Shown: positions 12,968 to 21,564 of the stretch, in pieces | Position numbering within the stretch: position 1 is the first letter of the stretch | Layout of the letters: every line of letters starts with the position of its first letter | IMG/VR virus record: IMGVR_UViG_3300006844_000035 | Coordinates: 1 to 29,763 of that record | DNA from: a virus | Length of the DNA: 29,763 nucleotides | Direction: 5' to 3' (one strand) | Notes under the pieces: model-generated | Told to the model about the DNA's origin: nothing | Databases searched by the model: none | What the model saw: the letters and a program-made list of their open reading frames with translations, nothing else | Translations under genes and position numbers: made by a program

Positions 12968-14380
12968 ATGGCTGATACCCAAACCCCCACACCGGACCAG
13001 ACAGGTTTTCCTGACGCTGGAGAAAACAACAAGAAAGTCGCGGACCAACTTGAGTCTCAGGACATCAATGGTAAGTCCAATGCGCCTACGGCAGAAGTGC
13101 ATAAGGCTACAGGTGACGTGCTTGATGCCTTGCTGAAAGAAAAAGAGCAGGCCGCGAACGAAGGCGACGAGACCGCTAAGAAAGCTGCTGCCGAGAAGGC
13201 CGAGGCGGACAAGAAAGCTGCCGAAGAAAAGGCCAAGCAGGAAGCTGAAGCGAACGACCCGGCCAAGAAAGCCGAGCGCGAAGCCGCCGAGAAAGCGGCT
13301 GCGGAGAAAGCGACTGCGGAGAAATCCAAGGCCGACGATCTTTTCAAGGACTCCCCGGCTCTCCCACCGAACGCGAGTCCGAAGTCTTCCGAAGCGTTCG
13401 CTGCGATTAAGCTCAAGGCCACGCAAGAGGTCAGTGCGCGAGACCAGAGAATTTCTGAGTTGGAAGCCAAGAACAAGGAACTGGAAGAAAAGGTCAACAC
13501 TACGAAAGCAGTTACGCCCGAAGTCGAGCGGGAACTGAAGACGTTGCGCGAGTGGCAGGCCAAACTCGACGTGGAACTGGACCCCAAGTTCAAGGAGTAT
13601 ACCAAGACCATCGAGACGGATCGTGAATTCATTTACGCTCAGTTGCGTAAATCGCCCTTAGTAACCGACAAGGTTATCGAGAAGATTAAGAGTCACGGCG
13701 GTCCCGAGAATGTTCAGTTGGAGAAGATTTTCGCTGAGATTGGCGACAAGACCATTCAGACTTTGGTGGAGTCCAAGATCGCTTCCATCGAGACCGCGAA
13801 GTTCAATCGCGACCAAGCCATAAAGGCCGCGAAGGAAAACATCTCGGGCTATATGGCTGATCGCGAGAAGCAGTGGCAGCAGTCGGCGACTCAACACAAC
13901 GACGACACCAAGAGTATCTTGGAGAAGGATTTGTTGCCGAAGTTGGACTATCTCAAGACTCAGTCGGCAAAGCCCGGCGCAGATGAAGCGACAAAGAAGT
14001 CGGTCGAGGCCCACAACAAATGGGTCGGCGAAACTTTGGGTTTGGTGAATGCGGCTTTGGCCGATGATTCCCCGGACATGCGTGCGGTTATGATCGTGGG
14101 CATGGCTCAACTCTTGCATCTGAAGCCGCAACTGGCGGCTGCGGAAACTAAAGTCGCGAAGCTGGAGAAGGAACTGGCCGAGGCGAATCAGAAGATCGCG
14201 GGATTCAAGGGCGCGAGTGTGTCCCGATTGCGCGAATCTGCGGTTCCTCCCGGTGGCAAGTTGCCGGAAGCGAAGCAGACCGAGAACGACATCTTCAACA
14301 CGCGCGCAGGAGACGCGCTCGACAAGATCGCGGCAGGGATTCAAGAGGAACGCGCGCGAGCAGCCGGAGCCGGTAGATAA
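12968..14380 (+). CDS. Scaffolding protein
   Basis: This 470-aa protein is highly charged and mostly helical. Residues 50-125 are an Ala/Lys/Glu-rich coiled coil (repeats such as AEKAEADKKAAEEKAKQEAE). A second coiled coil (ISELEAKNKELEEKV) and a third near residues 385-415 (AAETKVAKLEKELAEANQKIA) follow. The C-terminus ends in a basic helix (IQEERARAAGAGR), the usual capsid-contact tail of scaffolds. Position after portal supports the call, but the major capsid gene is displaced about 5 kb downstream by the sugar cassette. No protease domain is visible in it. Confidence 0.78.
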   Translation: MADTQTPTPDQTGFPDAGENNKKVADQLESQDINGKSNAPTAEVHKATGDVLDALLKEKEQAANEGDETAKKAAAEKAEADKKAAEEKAKQEAEANDPAKKAEREAAEKAAAEKATAEKSKADDLFKDSPALPPNASPKSSEAFAAIKLKATQEVSARDQRISELEAKNKELEEKVNTTKAVTPEVERELKTLREWQAKLDVELDPKFKEYTKTIETDREFIYAQLRKSPLVTDKVIEKIKSHGGPENVQLEKIFAEIGDKTIQTLVESKIASIETAKFNRDQAIKAAKENISGYMADREKQWQQSATQHNDDTKSILEKDLLPKLDYLKTQSAKPGADEATKKSVEAHNKWVGETLGLVNAALADDSPDMRAVMIVGMAQLLHLKPQLAAAETKVAKLEKELAEANQKIAGFKGASVSRLRESAVPPGGKLPEAKQTENDIFNTRAGDALDKIAAGIQEERARAAGAGR

Positions 14381-15255
14381 TGAATACCGACCCCCTCAAC
14401 CGGGGTTTCGGTGTCACGCCCCAGTCTTTGGAGAAGTCGGACATTTTTCGTCCGCTCTCCAAGAAGGTGATGCTCATCCTTCCGGCTTACAAGTCATATC
14501 ATCCCATTACCACGCTGTGCATTGCGCAGTTGAACGACCGGCGTCGTGTGGGCATGCTTCTGTCTTATGACGATGCGTTCGTAGCGCATGCGAGGAACAC
14601 TTGCGCGCGAGAATTTCTGAAGACGGACTCGGAGTGGGCGTTGTGGATTGACGATGACATGTTGGTGCCATGCGGAAACGCGGCGTGGTTCAAGGCGCAC
14701 ACGAGGTGGAAGAATCTACCTGATTCGTTTGCAGGTTTAAACGCAATTGACCGGCTTCTCTCTCATGGAAAGACGCTGGTCGGCGGTTTGTATTTCGGTC
14801 GGCATCCCGGAGCTAACGCAATTTACGCTGAGGCATTGGGGAACCAAAAGGAATCGGAATTCGCGCGGACGCTGCGGTCCGAGATTAAACCCACGGCATG
14901 GGTGGGTTTTGGCTGCTGTCTTACTCACCGAAGTGTGTTCGAGTCCATTGTAGCCAAGCACCCAGAGTTGAACGGTCAATGGTTTTCGAGTAGCGAGCAC
15001 TCGCTGGTATCCGATGTGAACGTGGCGCGAGCGATGCTGGCCGATGGCCCCATGACGGGTGAGAAAGCGCTCAAGGCGTATGAAATTTTGGAAGGCGCAG
15101 CAAAACGAGCGCAGGTCATCTCGGGTCTCGGGACCGGAGAGGACGTAATTTTTTGCAGGCGCGCGAGCGGCGCAGGCCATCAACCCCACGTGGACTTGGG
15201 TTTGGTTTGCGGCCACATCGGTAGCTCCTGCTTTCCTACAGGCATATGGCAATGA
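14380..15255 (+). CDS. GT-A-like glycosyltransferase, first of the sugar cassette
   Basis: The 291-aa product starts by TAATG overlap with the scaffold gene. After about 30 residues it shows the beginning of a GT-A fold (KVMLILPAYKSYHPITTLCIAQL). The metal-binding DxD-like motif WALWIDDDMLVP follows near residue 90. The C-terminal part GEDVIFCRRASGAGHQPHVDLGLVCGHIG matches the usual acceptor-side pattern ED..FC.RA...G....D....GH.G. It should transfer a sugar from a nucleotide donor. With gmd and fcl nearby, GDP-fucose or GDP-mannose is a natural donor candidate, but donor specificity cannot be read from sequence. Confidence 0.78.
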   Translation: MNTDPLNRGFGVTPQSLEKSDIFRPLSKKVMLILPAYKSYHPITTLCIAQLNDRRRVGMLLSYDDAFVAHARNTCAREFLKTDSEWALWIDDDMLVPCGNAAWFKAHTRWKNLPDSFAGLNAIDRLLSHGKTLVGGLYFGRHPGANAIYAEALGNQKESEFARTLRSEIKPTAWVGFGCCLTHRSVFESIVAKHPELNGQWFSSSEHSLVSDVNVARAMLADGPMTGEKALKAYEILEGAAKRAQVISGLGTGEDVIFCRRASGAGHQPHVDLGLVCGHIGSSCFPTGIWQ

Positions 15256-15989
15256 ACCCAGACACATTAGTGGCCGTCTCGGCCTACGCGGGAGACCTTC
15301 ATCAGGTTGAAGCAAACCTCGCCGCGTATTTGCACCACCAGTGCCCGGTGGTAATTTTTTCGCCGCAAGATGCACCGATCAAAAAGGTTTCGCATCCCGG
15401 TGTGATTTGTATGATCGACGGGTTAAAGGGTTGGATTGGTCCGCAGACGCTGGAGCGGCATCGTCGTTTTTTGAAACTACTGTTGAAGTTTCCGTATCAA
15501 CACTTTTTGTTCAATGATTCCGATTCGTTTTGCCTCTCGCCGGAAATTCCAAAGTATTTATATGACCACCCGGATGTCATCTGGAGCAACGAAGTTCCAG
15601 ATACGAATCCGGCTCCGTCCTTTTTGCCTAAGATTGCGTGTCAGCCTCCGTATTGGTTATCGCGAAATACCATTATAGGCATGCTGAAAACGGTGGACAA
15701 GCTTCCGATCTCGTATCACATCGGGTCGAAGAATCCAGAAGATTGGCCGTTACCGTTTCCTACGGAGTGCATCGATCACTATCAGCTTCAACTTGCGTGC
15801 GGGAGTGGATTTCCGCACGAGAACTTTTTGACGGGAGCGAGTTTTGAAACCGCAAGCGCCCACGGGTTCGCAACAATGCGAGACTTGGTAGCAAACCATG
15901 GTCGAACTATGGTGCATTCCGTTAAAACCCCGCAGGTCCTCGGGGCACTTCTCGAAGACCATCGCACGTGGAAGAAAAGACATCCATGA
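15252..15989 (+). CDS. Glycosyltransferase-like protein, second of the cassette
   Basis: The start is ATG 15252 (ATGA overlap with the previous stop) or ATG 15246, two codons earlier. The roughly 245-aa product has an N-terminal fold like small sugar transferases ([25 protein letters not shown]). A central acidic motif follows in [13 protein letters not shown] (DxD), and then a pocket-like region [17 protein letters not shown]. The C-terminal part contains His/Asp residues that could bind the acceptor ([21 protein letters not shown]). It overlaps the gmd gene by four bases. The family assignment within GT-A is uncertain, but the DxD and context support glycosyl transfer. Confidence 0.6.
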   Translation: MNPDTLVAVSAYAGDLHQVEANLAAYLHHQCPVVIFSPQDAPIKKVSHPGVICMIDGLKGWIGPQTLERHRRFLKLLLKFPYQHFLFNDSDSFCLSPEIPKYLYDHPDVIWSNEVPDTNPAPSFLPKIACQPPYWLSRNTIIGMLKTVDKLPISYHIGSKNPEDWPLPFPTECIDHYQLQLACGSGFPHENFLTGASFETASAHGFATMRDLVANHGRTMVHSVKTPQVLGALLEDHRTWKKRHP

Positions 15990-16936
15990 AAAAAGCATTG
16001 ATAACCGGCATCACTGGTCAAGACGGTTCGTATCTAGCGGAGCTTTTGCTCTCTAAGGAATATGAAGTTCACGGCATCATTCGTCGGTCGAGCAGCTTTA
16101 ACACCGGTCGCATCGATCACATTTTCGATGCTTTGCATTTGCATCACGGCGACCTGAGTGACTCCAGTGCGACTTCCCGGCTGTTGCACAAGATTGCACC
16201 GGACGAGATTTATCATCTCGGTGCGCAATCGCACGTGCGTGTGAGCTTTGATACCCCGGAGTATACGGCAGATGTTACCGGACTGGGCACCGTCCGGTTA
16301 TTGGAAGCAATTCATGAGTCCGGCGCTAAGCCGAGATTTTACCAAGCGTCGTCGAGTGAAATGTTTGGCAAAGTGCGGGAGACACCTCAGACGGAGAATA
16401 CGCCGTTTTACCCGCGCAGCCCATACGGGTGCGCGAAGGTGTTTGCCTTCTGGACCACAGTGAACTATCGTGAGTCCTACGGGCTGCACGCGAGCAACGG
16501 AATCCTTTTCAATCATGAGTCACCTCGGCGCGGCGAGACGTTTGTGACGCGTAAGATAACGCGGGCAATAAAGCGAATGCGGTATATGCTTCAGGACGAG
16601 CTTCGTCTCGGAAATCTGGACGCCCGGCGCGATTGGGGATACGCCAAGGAATACGTCGAGGCTATGTGGCTCATGCTCCAGCAAGACAAGCCCGATGATT
16701 ACGTCATCGCGACCGGAGAGACTCATAGCGTGCGCGAGTTTCTGGAGGAAGCCGCCACGTATGCAGGCGTCGCCGATTGGGAGAGCCGGGTGGTGATCGA
16801 TCCCAAATATTTTCGTCCCACTGAGGTGGATTTGCTTCTGGGAGACCCGTCTAAAGCCAAACGACAACTCGGGTGGGAGCCAAAGACTACGTTTAAACAA
16901 CTTGTGAGGTTGATGATCGATGAAGAAAGAGTCTAG
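15986..16936 (+). CDS. gmd: GDP-mannose 4,6-dehydratase
   Basis: The enzyme converts GDP-D-mannose to GDP-4-keto-6-deoxymannose with bound NADP. The start is ATG 15986, overlapping the upstream stop as ATGA, which gives 316 aa. The Rossmann motif is TGITGQDG (7-14). [13 protein letters not shown] (34-45) matches the family's NADP and subunit-contact region. ASSSEMFG (121-128) carries the catalytic Ser/Glu (Thr in the E. coli enzyme). SPYGCAK gives Y147 and K151. [20 protein letters not shown] matches the substrate region. It is slightly shorter than many bacterial homologues but has all key residues. It overlaps fcl by 17 bases, so the two act as a pathway pair. Confidence 0.95.
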   Translation: MKKALITGITGQDGSYLAELLLSKEYEVHGIIRRSSSFNTGRIDHIFDALHLHHGDLSDSSATSRLLHKIAPDEIYHLGAQSHVRVSFDTPEYTADVTGLGTVRLLEAIHESGAKPRFYQASSSEMFGKVRETPQTENTPFYPRSPYGCAKVFAFWTTVNYRESYGLHASNGILFNHESPRRGETFVTRKITRAIKRMRYMLQDELRLGNLDARRDWGYAKEYVEAMWLMLQQDKPDDYVIATGETHSVREFLEEAATYAGVADWESRVVIDPKYFRPTEVDLLLGDPSKAKRQLGWEPKTTFKQLVRLMIDEERV

Positions 16937-17852
16937 GATATTTGTTGCGGGCCATCGGGGTCTCGTAGGTAGCGCCATGGTTCGGCTTTTGAAGTCGCAG
17001 GGCTTCGAGAATGTTATCACGGTGACGCGGCAGGAAGTCGATCTGTCGGACCCGGTTGCGGTGAAGTGGTTCTATTCGGTTTACCGGCCTGAGTATGTGT
17101 TCATGTGCGCGGCGCGCGTGGGCGGCATCAAGGATAATATGAACGACCGCGTCGGTTTCATGCACCAGAACTTGTTGATCGAGCAGAACACGATTTTGCA
17201 GGCCGCAGAGTATAACGTGAAGAAGTTGGTGTTTCTAGGCTCGTCGTGCATCTATCCTCGCGATTGTGTTCAACCGATTCGCGAAGGATATCTGCTGTCC
17301 GGTCCACTGGAAAAATCTAACGAAGCCTACGCGCTCGCGAAGATCGTTGGCGTCAAGCTTTGTCAGTATCTGAACCAAGATCGCGGACTGCGATTTGTCT
17401 CCGCTATGCCTTGCAATTTGTTCGGACCTAATGATACGTTCGATGGTTTAAACGGCCATTTGGTTCCGGGGATGATGGCGCGCATGCACGAAGCCAAAAT
17501 TAAAAGCCATCCTGAGTTTCAAGTGTGGGGCGACGGATACGCGTGCCGGGAACTTCTTTACTCCGACGATCTGGCGGAAGCGCTAATGGTCGTCATGCGA
17601 GATTACGAAGCGCCGGAGCCAATCAACACCGGTAGTGGCATAGAGTTTATGATGAGCGAGATCGCGGAGATGGTTAAAACCGCCGTGGGTTATCCGGGCT
17701 ACATCGCGTTTGACCCCTCTCAGCCGGTCGGCACGCCGCGCAAGATAATGGACAACTCTAAGATCAGGGGCCTTGGGTGGAGTCCCAAAGTTTCGTTTTT
17801 CGAAGCGATGAAAAGAACTTACGAGTCTGAATATGGAAAGCATACCTTATAA
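16920..17852 (+). CDS. fcl: GDP-L-fucose synthase (epimerase/reductase)
   Basis: This enzyme epimerises the dehydratase product at C3 and C5 and reduces it with NADPH to GDP-L-fucose. The 310-aa protein starts at ATG 16920 within the end of gmd. It shows GHRGLVGS (11-18) for cofactor binding, [14 protein letters not shown], and FLGSSCIYP with the catalytic serine and Cys110. Y137 and K141 lie in [19 protein letters not shown] and [10 protein letters not shown] are also family features, as are the [12 protein letters not shown] and INTGSGIE segments. Every active-site residue I know appears present. Together with gmd it completes GDP-fucose synthesis from host GDP-mannose. Confidence 0.95.
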   Translation: MKKESRIFVAGHRGLVGSAMVRLLKSQGFENVITVTRQEVDLSDPVAVKWFYSVYRPEYVFMCAARVGGIKDNMNDRVGFMHQNLLIEQNTILQAAEYNVKKLVFLGSSCIYPRDCVQPIREGYLLSGPLEKSNEAYALAKIVGVKLCQYLNQDRGLRFVSAMPCNLFGPNDTFDGLNGHLVPGMMARMHEAKIKSHPEFQVWGDGYACRELLYSDDLAEALMVVMRDYEAPEPINTGSGIEFMMSEIAEMVKTAVGYPGYIAFDPSQPVGTPRKIMDNSKIRGLGWSPKVSFFEAMKRTYESEYGKHTL

Positions 17853-18522
17853 TATACCGGTTCCGCCGCAATCGTTTTACGTATTTGCTCCGCTTCAATT
17901 TGGAACGGCGATTGCGTTGAATGGACTGATACGAGTGTTGGCTCGTCGCCATTCGATTCTTCGTTGGGTCGTGAAGTCGGAGTATATTCATGCGGTGCGC
18001 CAGATGATCTCGGACGTGCCCAATGTTCAGGTGCTTGCCGCGATACACGAGCACGAGGTTCGAAGTCGGTGGTTACCGCAGTGCCCCTTGCGCGTGGGGC
18101 TTGGATGTTTTTCTGCCAAGGGCGACATACCTCAAACTGATGCAGAACTTTATGCGCAAGCTGGCGTCCCGTTCGACGCGCGTTGGACTGAATGCAAATT
18201 TCCCAAAGCCTTAGTCAAGGACGCGACACCCACCAAGAAGTCTGTGGCACTCATCTATGAGACGGAGAAGTTTTTGGTCAAGCCAGACTTCCTCCCCGAC
18301 AAGTTGAATATTTTTCGTATGGTTAACCGGTCCTCTGCTTTGGACTGGATACCCGAAATGCTGTCGGCGTCGGAGTTGCATTTTATTGATTCATCGTTTT
18401 TGAAACTCGCGGAATCGCTGCACGCTATGGGCGCGTTACCCAACACGACGTTAGTATTTCATAAATACGCCAAGGGCACGCCCGGCCCCGAGCTTCGTGG
18501 CCCGTGGAAAATTTTTGACTGA
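17833..18522 (+). CDS. Glycosyltransferase-like protein (GT-B/GT9-like), third transferase
   Basis: ATG 17833 overlaps the fcl gene by 20 bases. The 229-aa product opens with a signature resembling heptosyltransferase-like folds ([26 protein letters not shown]), in which a Gly/Ala turn precedes a helix. The C-terminal third, [28 protein letters not shown], matches the pattern in GT-B enzymes where a nucleotide-sugar site precedes a conserved IDSSF segment. It is shorter than typical GT9 proteins. Substrate and acceptor cannot be told. It probably acts with the cassette's GDP-fucose. Confidence 0.58.
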   Translation: MESIPYNIPVPPQSFYVFAPLQFGTAIALNGLIRVLARRHSILRWVVKSEYIHAVRQMISDVPNVQVLAAIHEHEVRSRWLPQCPLRVGLGCFSAKGDIPQTDAELYAQAGVPFDARWTECKFPKALVKDATPTKKSVALIYETEKFLVKPDFLPDKLNIFRMVNRSSALDWIPEMLSASELHFIDSSFLKLAESLHAMGALPNTTLVFHKYAKGTPGPELRGPWKIFD

Positions 18523-18523
18523 T

Positions 18524-19246
18524 ATGAAAAAAGGTCTAATTGCAGTTCAATACTGGGAAGGCGACAAGAAGAAGGCGATGCACCTCGCTCGTTTGATCGC
18601 TGACATCGAACCCCTTCATCGCGACGACGTGGATTTCGTTTTTATCGCGCGAGCGGATTGTGAACACGATCAAGCATCGGTAGATCATGTTCTCCGAAAG
18701 TTCAATGTCAAGAAACTGAAGTGCATGGCTCGCGCAACCGGCCATCCGTGGGGATGCTGGGTATTGTGGTTCTCTTTGCTTGAGTGGGTTTATCACATGC
18801 GCGCGGCGAACAAAATACCGGCATACGAGTGGATATTTCCGTTCGAGGCTGACTGCGTGCCGATGACTAAGAATTGGATTAACGACTGCCACGAAGAATT
18901 TCTTCGTCAGAAGTCTATGCTCGTCGGTGCGGAGTGGCTGCATGGCTACCATCACATCAATGGTAACATGATGGTAAGCGGCAACCTGCAATTTTTGAAG
19001 TGGCTGGTGATGGGCGTTACTATGAACGGTGTCCCTCGCGCCGAGCCGTGGGACGTTTATCTGTTTCCGAAATTTTCACAATGGGGCGTCGGGTTCTCTG
19101 ATAAGTTTTTGAACGCCTACGCGACGCGCACGCTATCGCGCGAGGAATATGCGAAGCTACAGGAGCAAGGGCTGGTGTGGTTACACGGCGTCAAGGATGA
19201 TAGCGCCGCGCACTGGGCGCGCGAATCGTTAGTGAAAAATCATTGA
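18524..19246 (+). CDS. GT-A-like glycosyltransferase, last of the cassette
   Basis: I place the start at ATG 18524, one base after the upstream stop; an in-frame ATG-less extension reaches 18497. The 240-aa product begins MKKGLIAVQYWEGDKKKAM. It shows VDFVFIARADCEHD, a central WIFPFEADCVPM (a DxD-like acidic pair) and GNMMVSGNLQF. The C-terminus has WDVYLFPKFSQWG and LVWLHGVKDDSA, where His/Asp residues near the end resemble acceptor or metal ligands of GT-A enzymes. It ends the cassette, and the long leader of the major capsid gene begins directly behind it. Confidence 0.65.
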   Translation: MKKGLIAVQYWEGDKKKAMHLARLIADIEPLHRDDVDFVFIARADCEHDQASVDHVLRKFNVKKLKCMARATGHPWGCWVLWFSLLEWVYHMRAANKIPAYEWIFPFEADCVPMTKNWINDCHEEFLRQKSMLVGAEWLHGYHHINGNMMVSGNLQFLKWLVMGVTMNGVPRAEPWDVYLFPKFSQWGVGFSDKFLNAYATRTLSREEYAKLQEQGLVWLHGVKDDSAAHWARESLVKNH

Positions 19247-19428
19247 CGTTTTTCGATTTTTCGGTCACTTCTTATTGAGTGCCTTATCCTCTCGGTTGGC
19301 ACCCCCGAGACGGCCTTACCGCTTGATGGCCCCAAGCAGAAAAACTCATTGCCTTGCGTGGCTGGTTGTTCGCTACGTCCGGTTAAACGGAGCACGGTTA
19401 ACTCGCTCCAAATGAAAGGCCCACTAAA
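19247..19428 (+). promoter_or_regulatory. Structured leader of the major capsid gene
   Basis: This 182-base non-coding stretch separates the sugar cassette from the capsid gene. It holds a diverged element (GGTCACTTCTTA, 19263-19274) and a hairpin CTCGG/CCGAG (19291-19309). A second hairpin is GCTTG/CAAGC with a seven-base loop (19321-19337). CGGTTAA occurs twice, 15 bases apart (19380-19386 and 19395-19401). A 29-codon frame (19326-19415) is possible but unsupported. AAAGG about 10 bases before ATG 19429 may act as Shine-Dalgarno. A separate promoter and strong expression for capsid would be expected here. Confidence 0.5.
19263..19274 (+). promoter_or_regulatory. GGCACT-like element, copy 7 (diverged: GGTCACTTCTTA)
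   Basis: The forward sequence GGTCACTTCTTATTGAG resembles GGCACTGTTTATTAGAG at copy 5 with one inserted base. The same site ends in AGTGCC, the complement of GGCACT, so it can also be read as an inverted copy. It lies at the start of the major capsid leader, where a promoter is expected. The match is imperfect. Confidence 0.3.
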
Positions 19429-20706
19429 ATGGCTTTTTTCTGTGATGATCCGACGCAGATCAGTGATATTGCGTCAAAGGACACGAATCGCATCGTGGGG
19501 ACTATTGCGAAGGCTCTTGCCGCCAATTCTCCCTACATGAACGTGGTCCAAGGCGGGACGTTTCCCGCTGGCACCTCCGATGCTATCCGCTCGGTTGTGC
19601 AAATGCAGGCGGCTCCCGGCGACAGTCTCGCCGTTCCCCAGTTCGTCTGTGATACCGAAATTTGCGGTCAAGCCGGTCATCAAGACCTGACTGACACCGT
19701 CGATTTCACCGTTCGACTGGAATCTTTCCGTGGTCGCGGCCCGAACATCTGCGTTAAGAAAGGCTATTCGGCCTTCAAAGGCAGCTATTCCGTCGCCGAG
19801 GACTCTCTGAAGAAACTGGTGACCCAGTATGTCAACGCGGACATCCGCGCGCAACTGTATCTCCGGTCCGCTTCCAAGTTTACGGCTAATGCCAACTTCG
19901 ATTTCAACTCGCTGTTTACCGGTGGGTCCGAGACCGATTTGGGCGTCAAGTTCGCGCCGCTCCTGCCGACCGGCCCGATGACCTTCAAAGCGCTGCACTA
20001 CATCGCTCGCTACCTCCGCGAAGTCCTGTTCGGGGAATGGTATTCGACCGAAAAGGGTATGCCGCATTTTCGGTTCATTGGCGGGTCCGATCAGGTCGAG
20101 TATTTTCGCTCGGAAGTCGGCGTCCAGAACGTCATGTGTTGCTTGACTCAGGGCGGCTACAAGCTTGGTGAAACCACGCTGACGGCCTACAGCTTCGAGC
20201 AGTCTCCCGCGTATCGCGGCATCGCTTTCGGTGTGGACCAACGTCCTCTCCGCGCGACCGGCTTCGATGTCAACGGTCTGCCTGTGCTGGTGAACCCGGT
20301 CACAATCGTCTCGAACCCCGCAAAGAAAACCGCGTATGCCAAAGCCAATCCCGCGTGGATTGATGCGGACTACGAGATCGGTATTCTCATCGCCGATGGT
20401 TCGTTCGAACGTCAGGTGCCTGAACGCTATGTCGGCGAAGGCAGCTTCAAGTTTGCTCCCCAGTTGCACATGGGCGAGCTTGAGTGGCACTACCACATCG
20501 ACAATCAGTGCAATCAGTGGGGCGATTTCGGCTGGCACAAATACCAGATCACTCGCGCCTACAAGCCGCTGCGTCCGCAGCACATCATCCCGATTCTTTA
20601 CAAGCGCTGCAAAGCTGACTTGGGTCTCGTGAACTGCGATACGCCTCCGGCGTCAAGCTTCACTGGGGCTGACAGCTTCACCACGGTTGGGGTGTGCGAA
20701 GACTAA
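19429..20706 (+). CDS. Major capsid protein
   Basis: This 425-aa protein is the likely shell subunit. The N-terminal arm contains RIVGTIAKALAANSPYMNVV followed by GGTFPAGTSDAIRSVVQMQ and APGDSLAVP, a layout I know from capsid proteins of podovirus-like phages. The body is beta-rich with few Lys clusters, and YRGIAFGVDQRPLRATGFD falls near the middle. The C-terminus (HIIPILYKRCKADLGLVNCD) is also typical of the fold's end. The separate leader, and the hairpin directly downstream, indicate strong, possibly independent expression. Its N-terminal segment recurs in the small protein encoded at 2380. The capsid call rests on position, length and motif style. Confidence 0.83.
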   Translation: MAFFCDDPTQISDIASKDTNRIVGTIAKALAANSPYMNVVQGGTFPAGTSDAIRSVVQMQAAPGDSLAVPQFVCDTEICGQAGHQDLTDTVDFTVRLESFRGRGPNICVKKGYSAFKGSYSVAEDSLKKLVTQYVNADIRAQLYLRSASKFTANANFDFNSLFTGGSETDLGVKFAPLLPTGPMTFKALHYIARYLREVLFGEWYSTEKGMPHFRFIGGSDQVEYFRSEVGVQNVMCCLTQGGYKLGETTLTAYSFEQSPAYRGIAFGVDQRPLRATGFDVNGLPVLVNPVTIVSNPAKKTAYAKANPAWIDADYEIGILIADGSFERQVPERYVGEGSFKFAPQLHMGELEWHYHIDNQCNQWGDFGWHKYQITRAYKPLRPQHIIPILYKRCKADLGLVNCDTPPASSFTGADSFTTVGVCED

Positions 20707-20743
20707 GCGAAAGCTCAGTCTGAGCAAATCAGATGGTGAAAAC

Positions 20744-20773
20744 ACGGGCTGGCTGGGAGACCAGCCAGCCCGT
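20744..20773 (+). terminator. GNRA-capped perfect hairpin after the major capsid gene
   Basis: ACGGGCTGGCTGG (20744-20756) pairs perfectly with CCAGCCAGCCCGT (20761-20773) around a GAGA tetraloop. The 13-base stem is very stable, but no T run follows (TCGAGTATAAAG). It is therefore not a standard intrinsic terminator. It more likely protects the capsid mRNA 3' end, serves as a processing site, or causes partial termination. A smaller hairpin (GCTCA/TGAGC, 20713-20725) precedes it. Confidence 0.6.
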
Positions 20774-20790
20774 TCGAGTATAAAGTAGTT

Positions 20791-21561
20791 ATGATCGCCC
20801 TAGTCACAAAAATCGTCAGCCTGTTCCGGGCCGAAGAAGCCAAGGTGACCGCGCTTGTGGGCGGTAATGTTTCCGGCGCAGTCGCGCAGCAAGTTATGCC
20901 TACCTCAACCGAAGTCGAATCGTATTTGCGAATCGCACTTCTGCTCATTCAAATCGTGATCGGAGCGATCACCGCAATTTACGTCTACCGAAAACTCAAG
21001 GCCAAGAAGCAGGACGGCAAAGAACTTTTGATTATCGGTGGCATGTCCATCATTCTGGCGTGCAGTGGCTGTTATGTTCCGAGTCAAAAAGGTGGGCACA
21101 GTTCTTTTTCCACACCGACAGGTTTGTCCGGTGGCGTCCGGCAATCAGAAAATCCGAAGTCGGATACTACTCAAGTTTTGGAGCGGGTCACGCGCGAAGT
21201 TCGAACCGATGGTGTTGTAATTGTGACCGAGGAAAAATTGAACACGAAGATCGGTTCTGCTCAGAAAGATACCGCGCGCGAGATGGGCGCGAAGCTTGCC
21301 TCGTTAAAAGGCGTTGTTTGGGTGGGTATCGCCCTGTTTATTTTTGGCGCAGCCTCGTTGGTCTGGCCCCCTCTCAAGGCAATCGTTGGTAGCACTACCA
21401 CGAGCCTTGTTGCAAGTGCGGCGGGGATTGCGCTTATCATGCTGCCTTCTTTGATCGTTGGGCACGAGATTTTGATTCTGTGCATCGGCGTTGGTGCCGT
21501 GCTGGCGTATTGGTTTGCGCATCGCCACGGGGAATTGCGCGGGAAGCTTAACTCTAAATAA
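20791..21561 (+). CDS. Multi-pass membrane protein with internal lipobox
   Basis: The 256-aa product has an N-terminal soluble part and about five hydrophobic segments (near residues 46-66, 79-95, 174-192, 204-224 and 226-243). The second ends in SIILACSGC, a good lipobox with Cys91, preceded by basic residues (KLKAKKQDGKELL). A soluble polar region (100-165, with VLERVTREVRTDGVVIVTEEKL) follows. This looks like a holin-type segment joined to a lipoprotein-type segment and a three-helix membrane domain. It could be a holin, a spanin-related fusion or a virion membrane component. Start ATG 20791 follows the capsid hairpin, and TATAAA precedes it. Confidence 0.68.
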   Translation: MIALVTKIVSLFRAEEAKVTALVGGNVSGAVAQQVMPTSTEVESYLRIALLLIQIVIGAITAIYVYRKLKAKKQDGKELLIIGGMSIILACSGCYVPSQKGGHSSFSTPTGLSGGVRQSENPKSDTTQVLERVTREVRTDGVVIVTEEKLNTKIGSAQKDTAREMGAKLASLKGVVWVGIALFIFGAASLVWPPLKAIVGSTTTSLVASAAGIALIMLPSLIVGHEILILCIGVGAVLAYWFAHRHGELRGKLNSK

Positions 21562-21564
21562 TTT

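Noticed and set aside
19326-19415. 29-codon frame in the capsid leader
   Set aside because: No ribosome-binding site or protein signature; it overlaps hairpins and is more likely untranslated leader.
19474-20583. 369-codon open frame on the minus strand, antisense to the major capsid gene
   Set aside because: It mirrors the capsid gene's codon bias, has no start context or domain, and the + strand gene has strong support.
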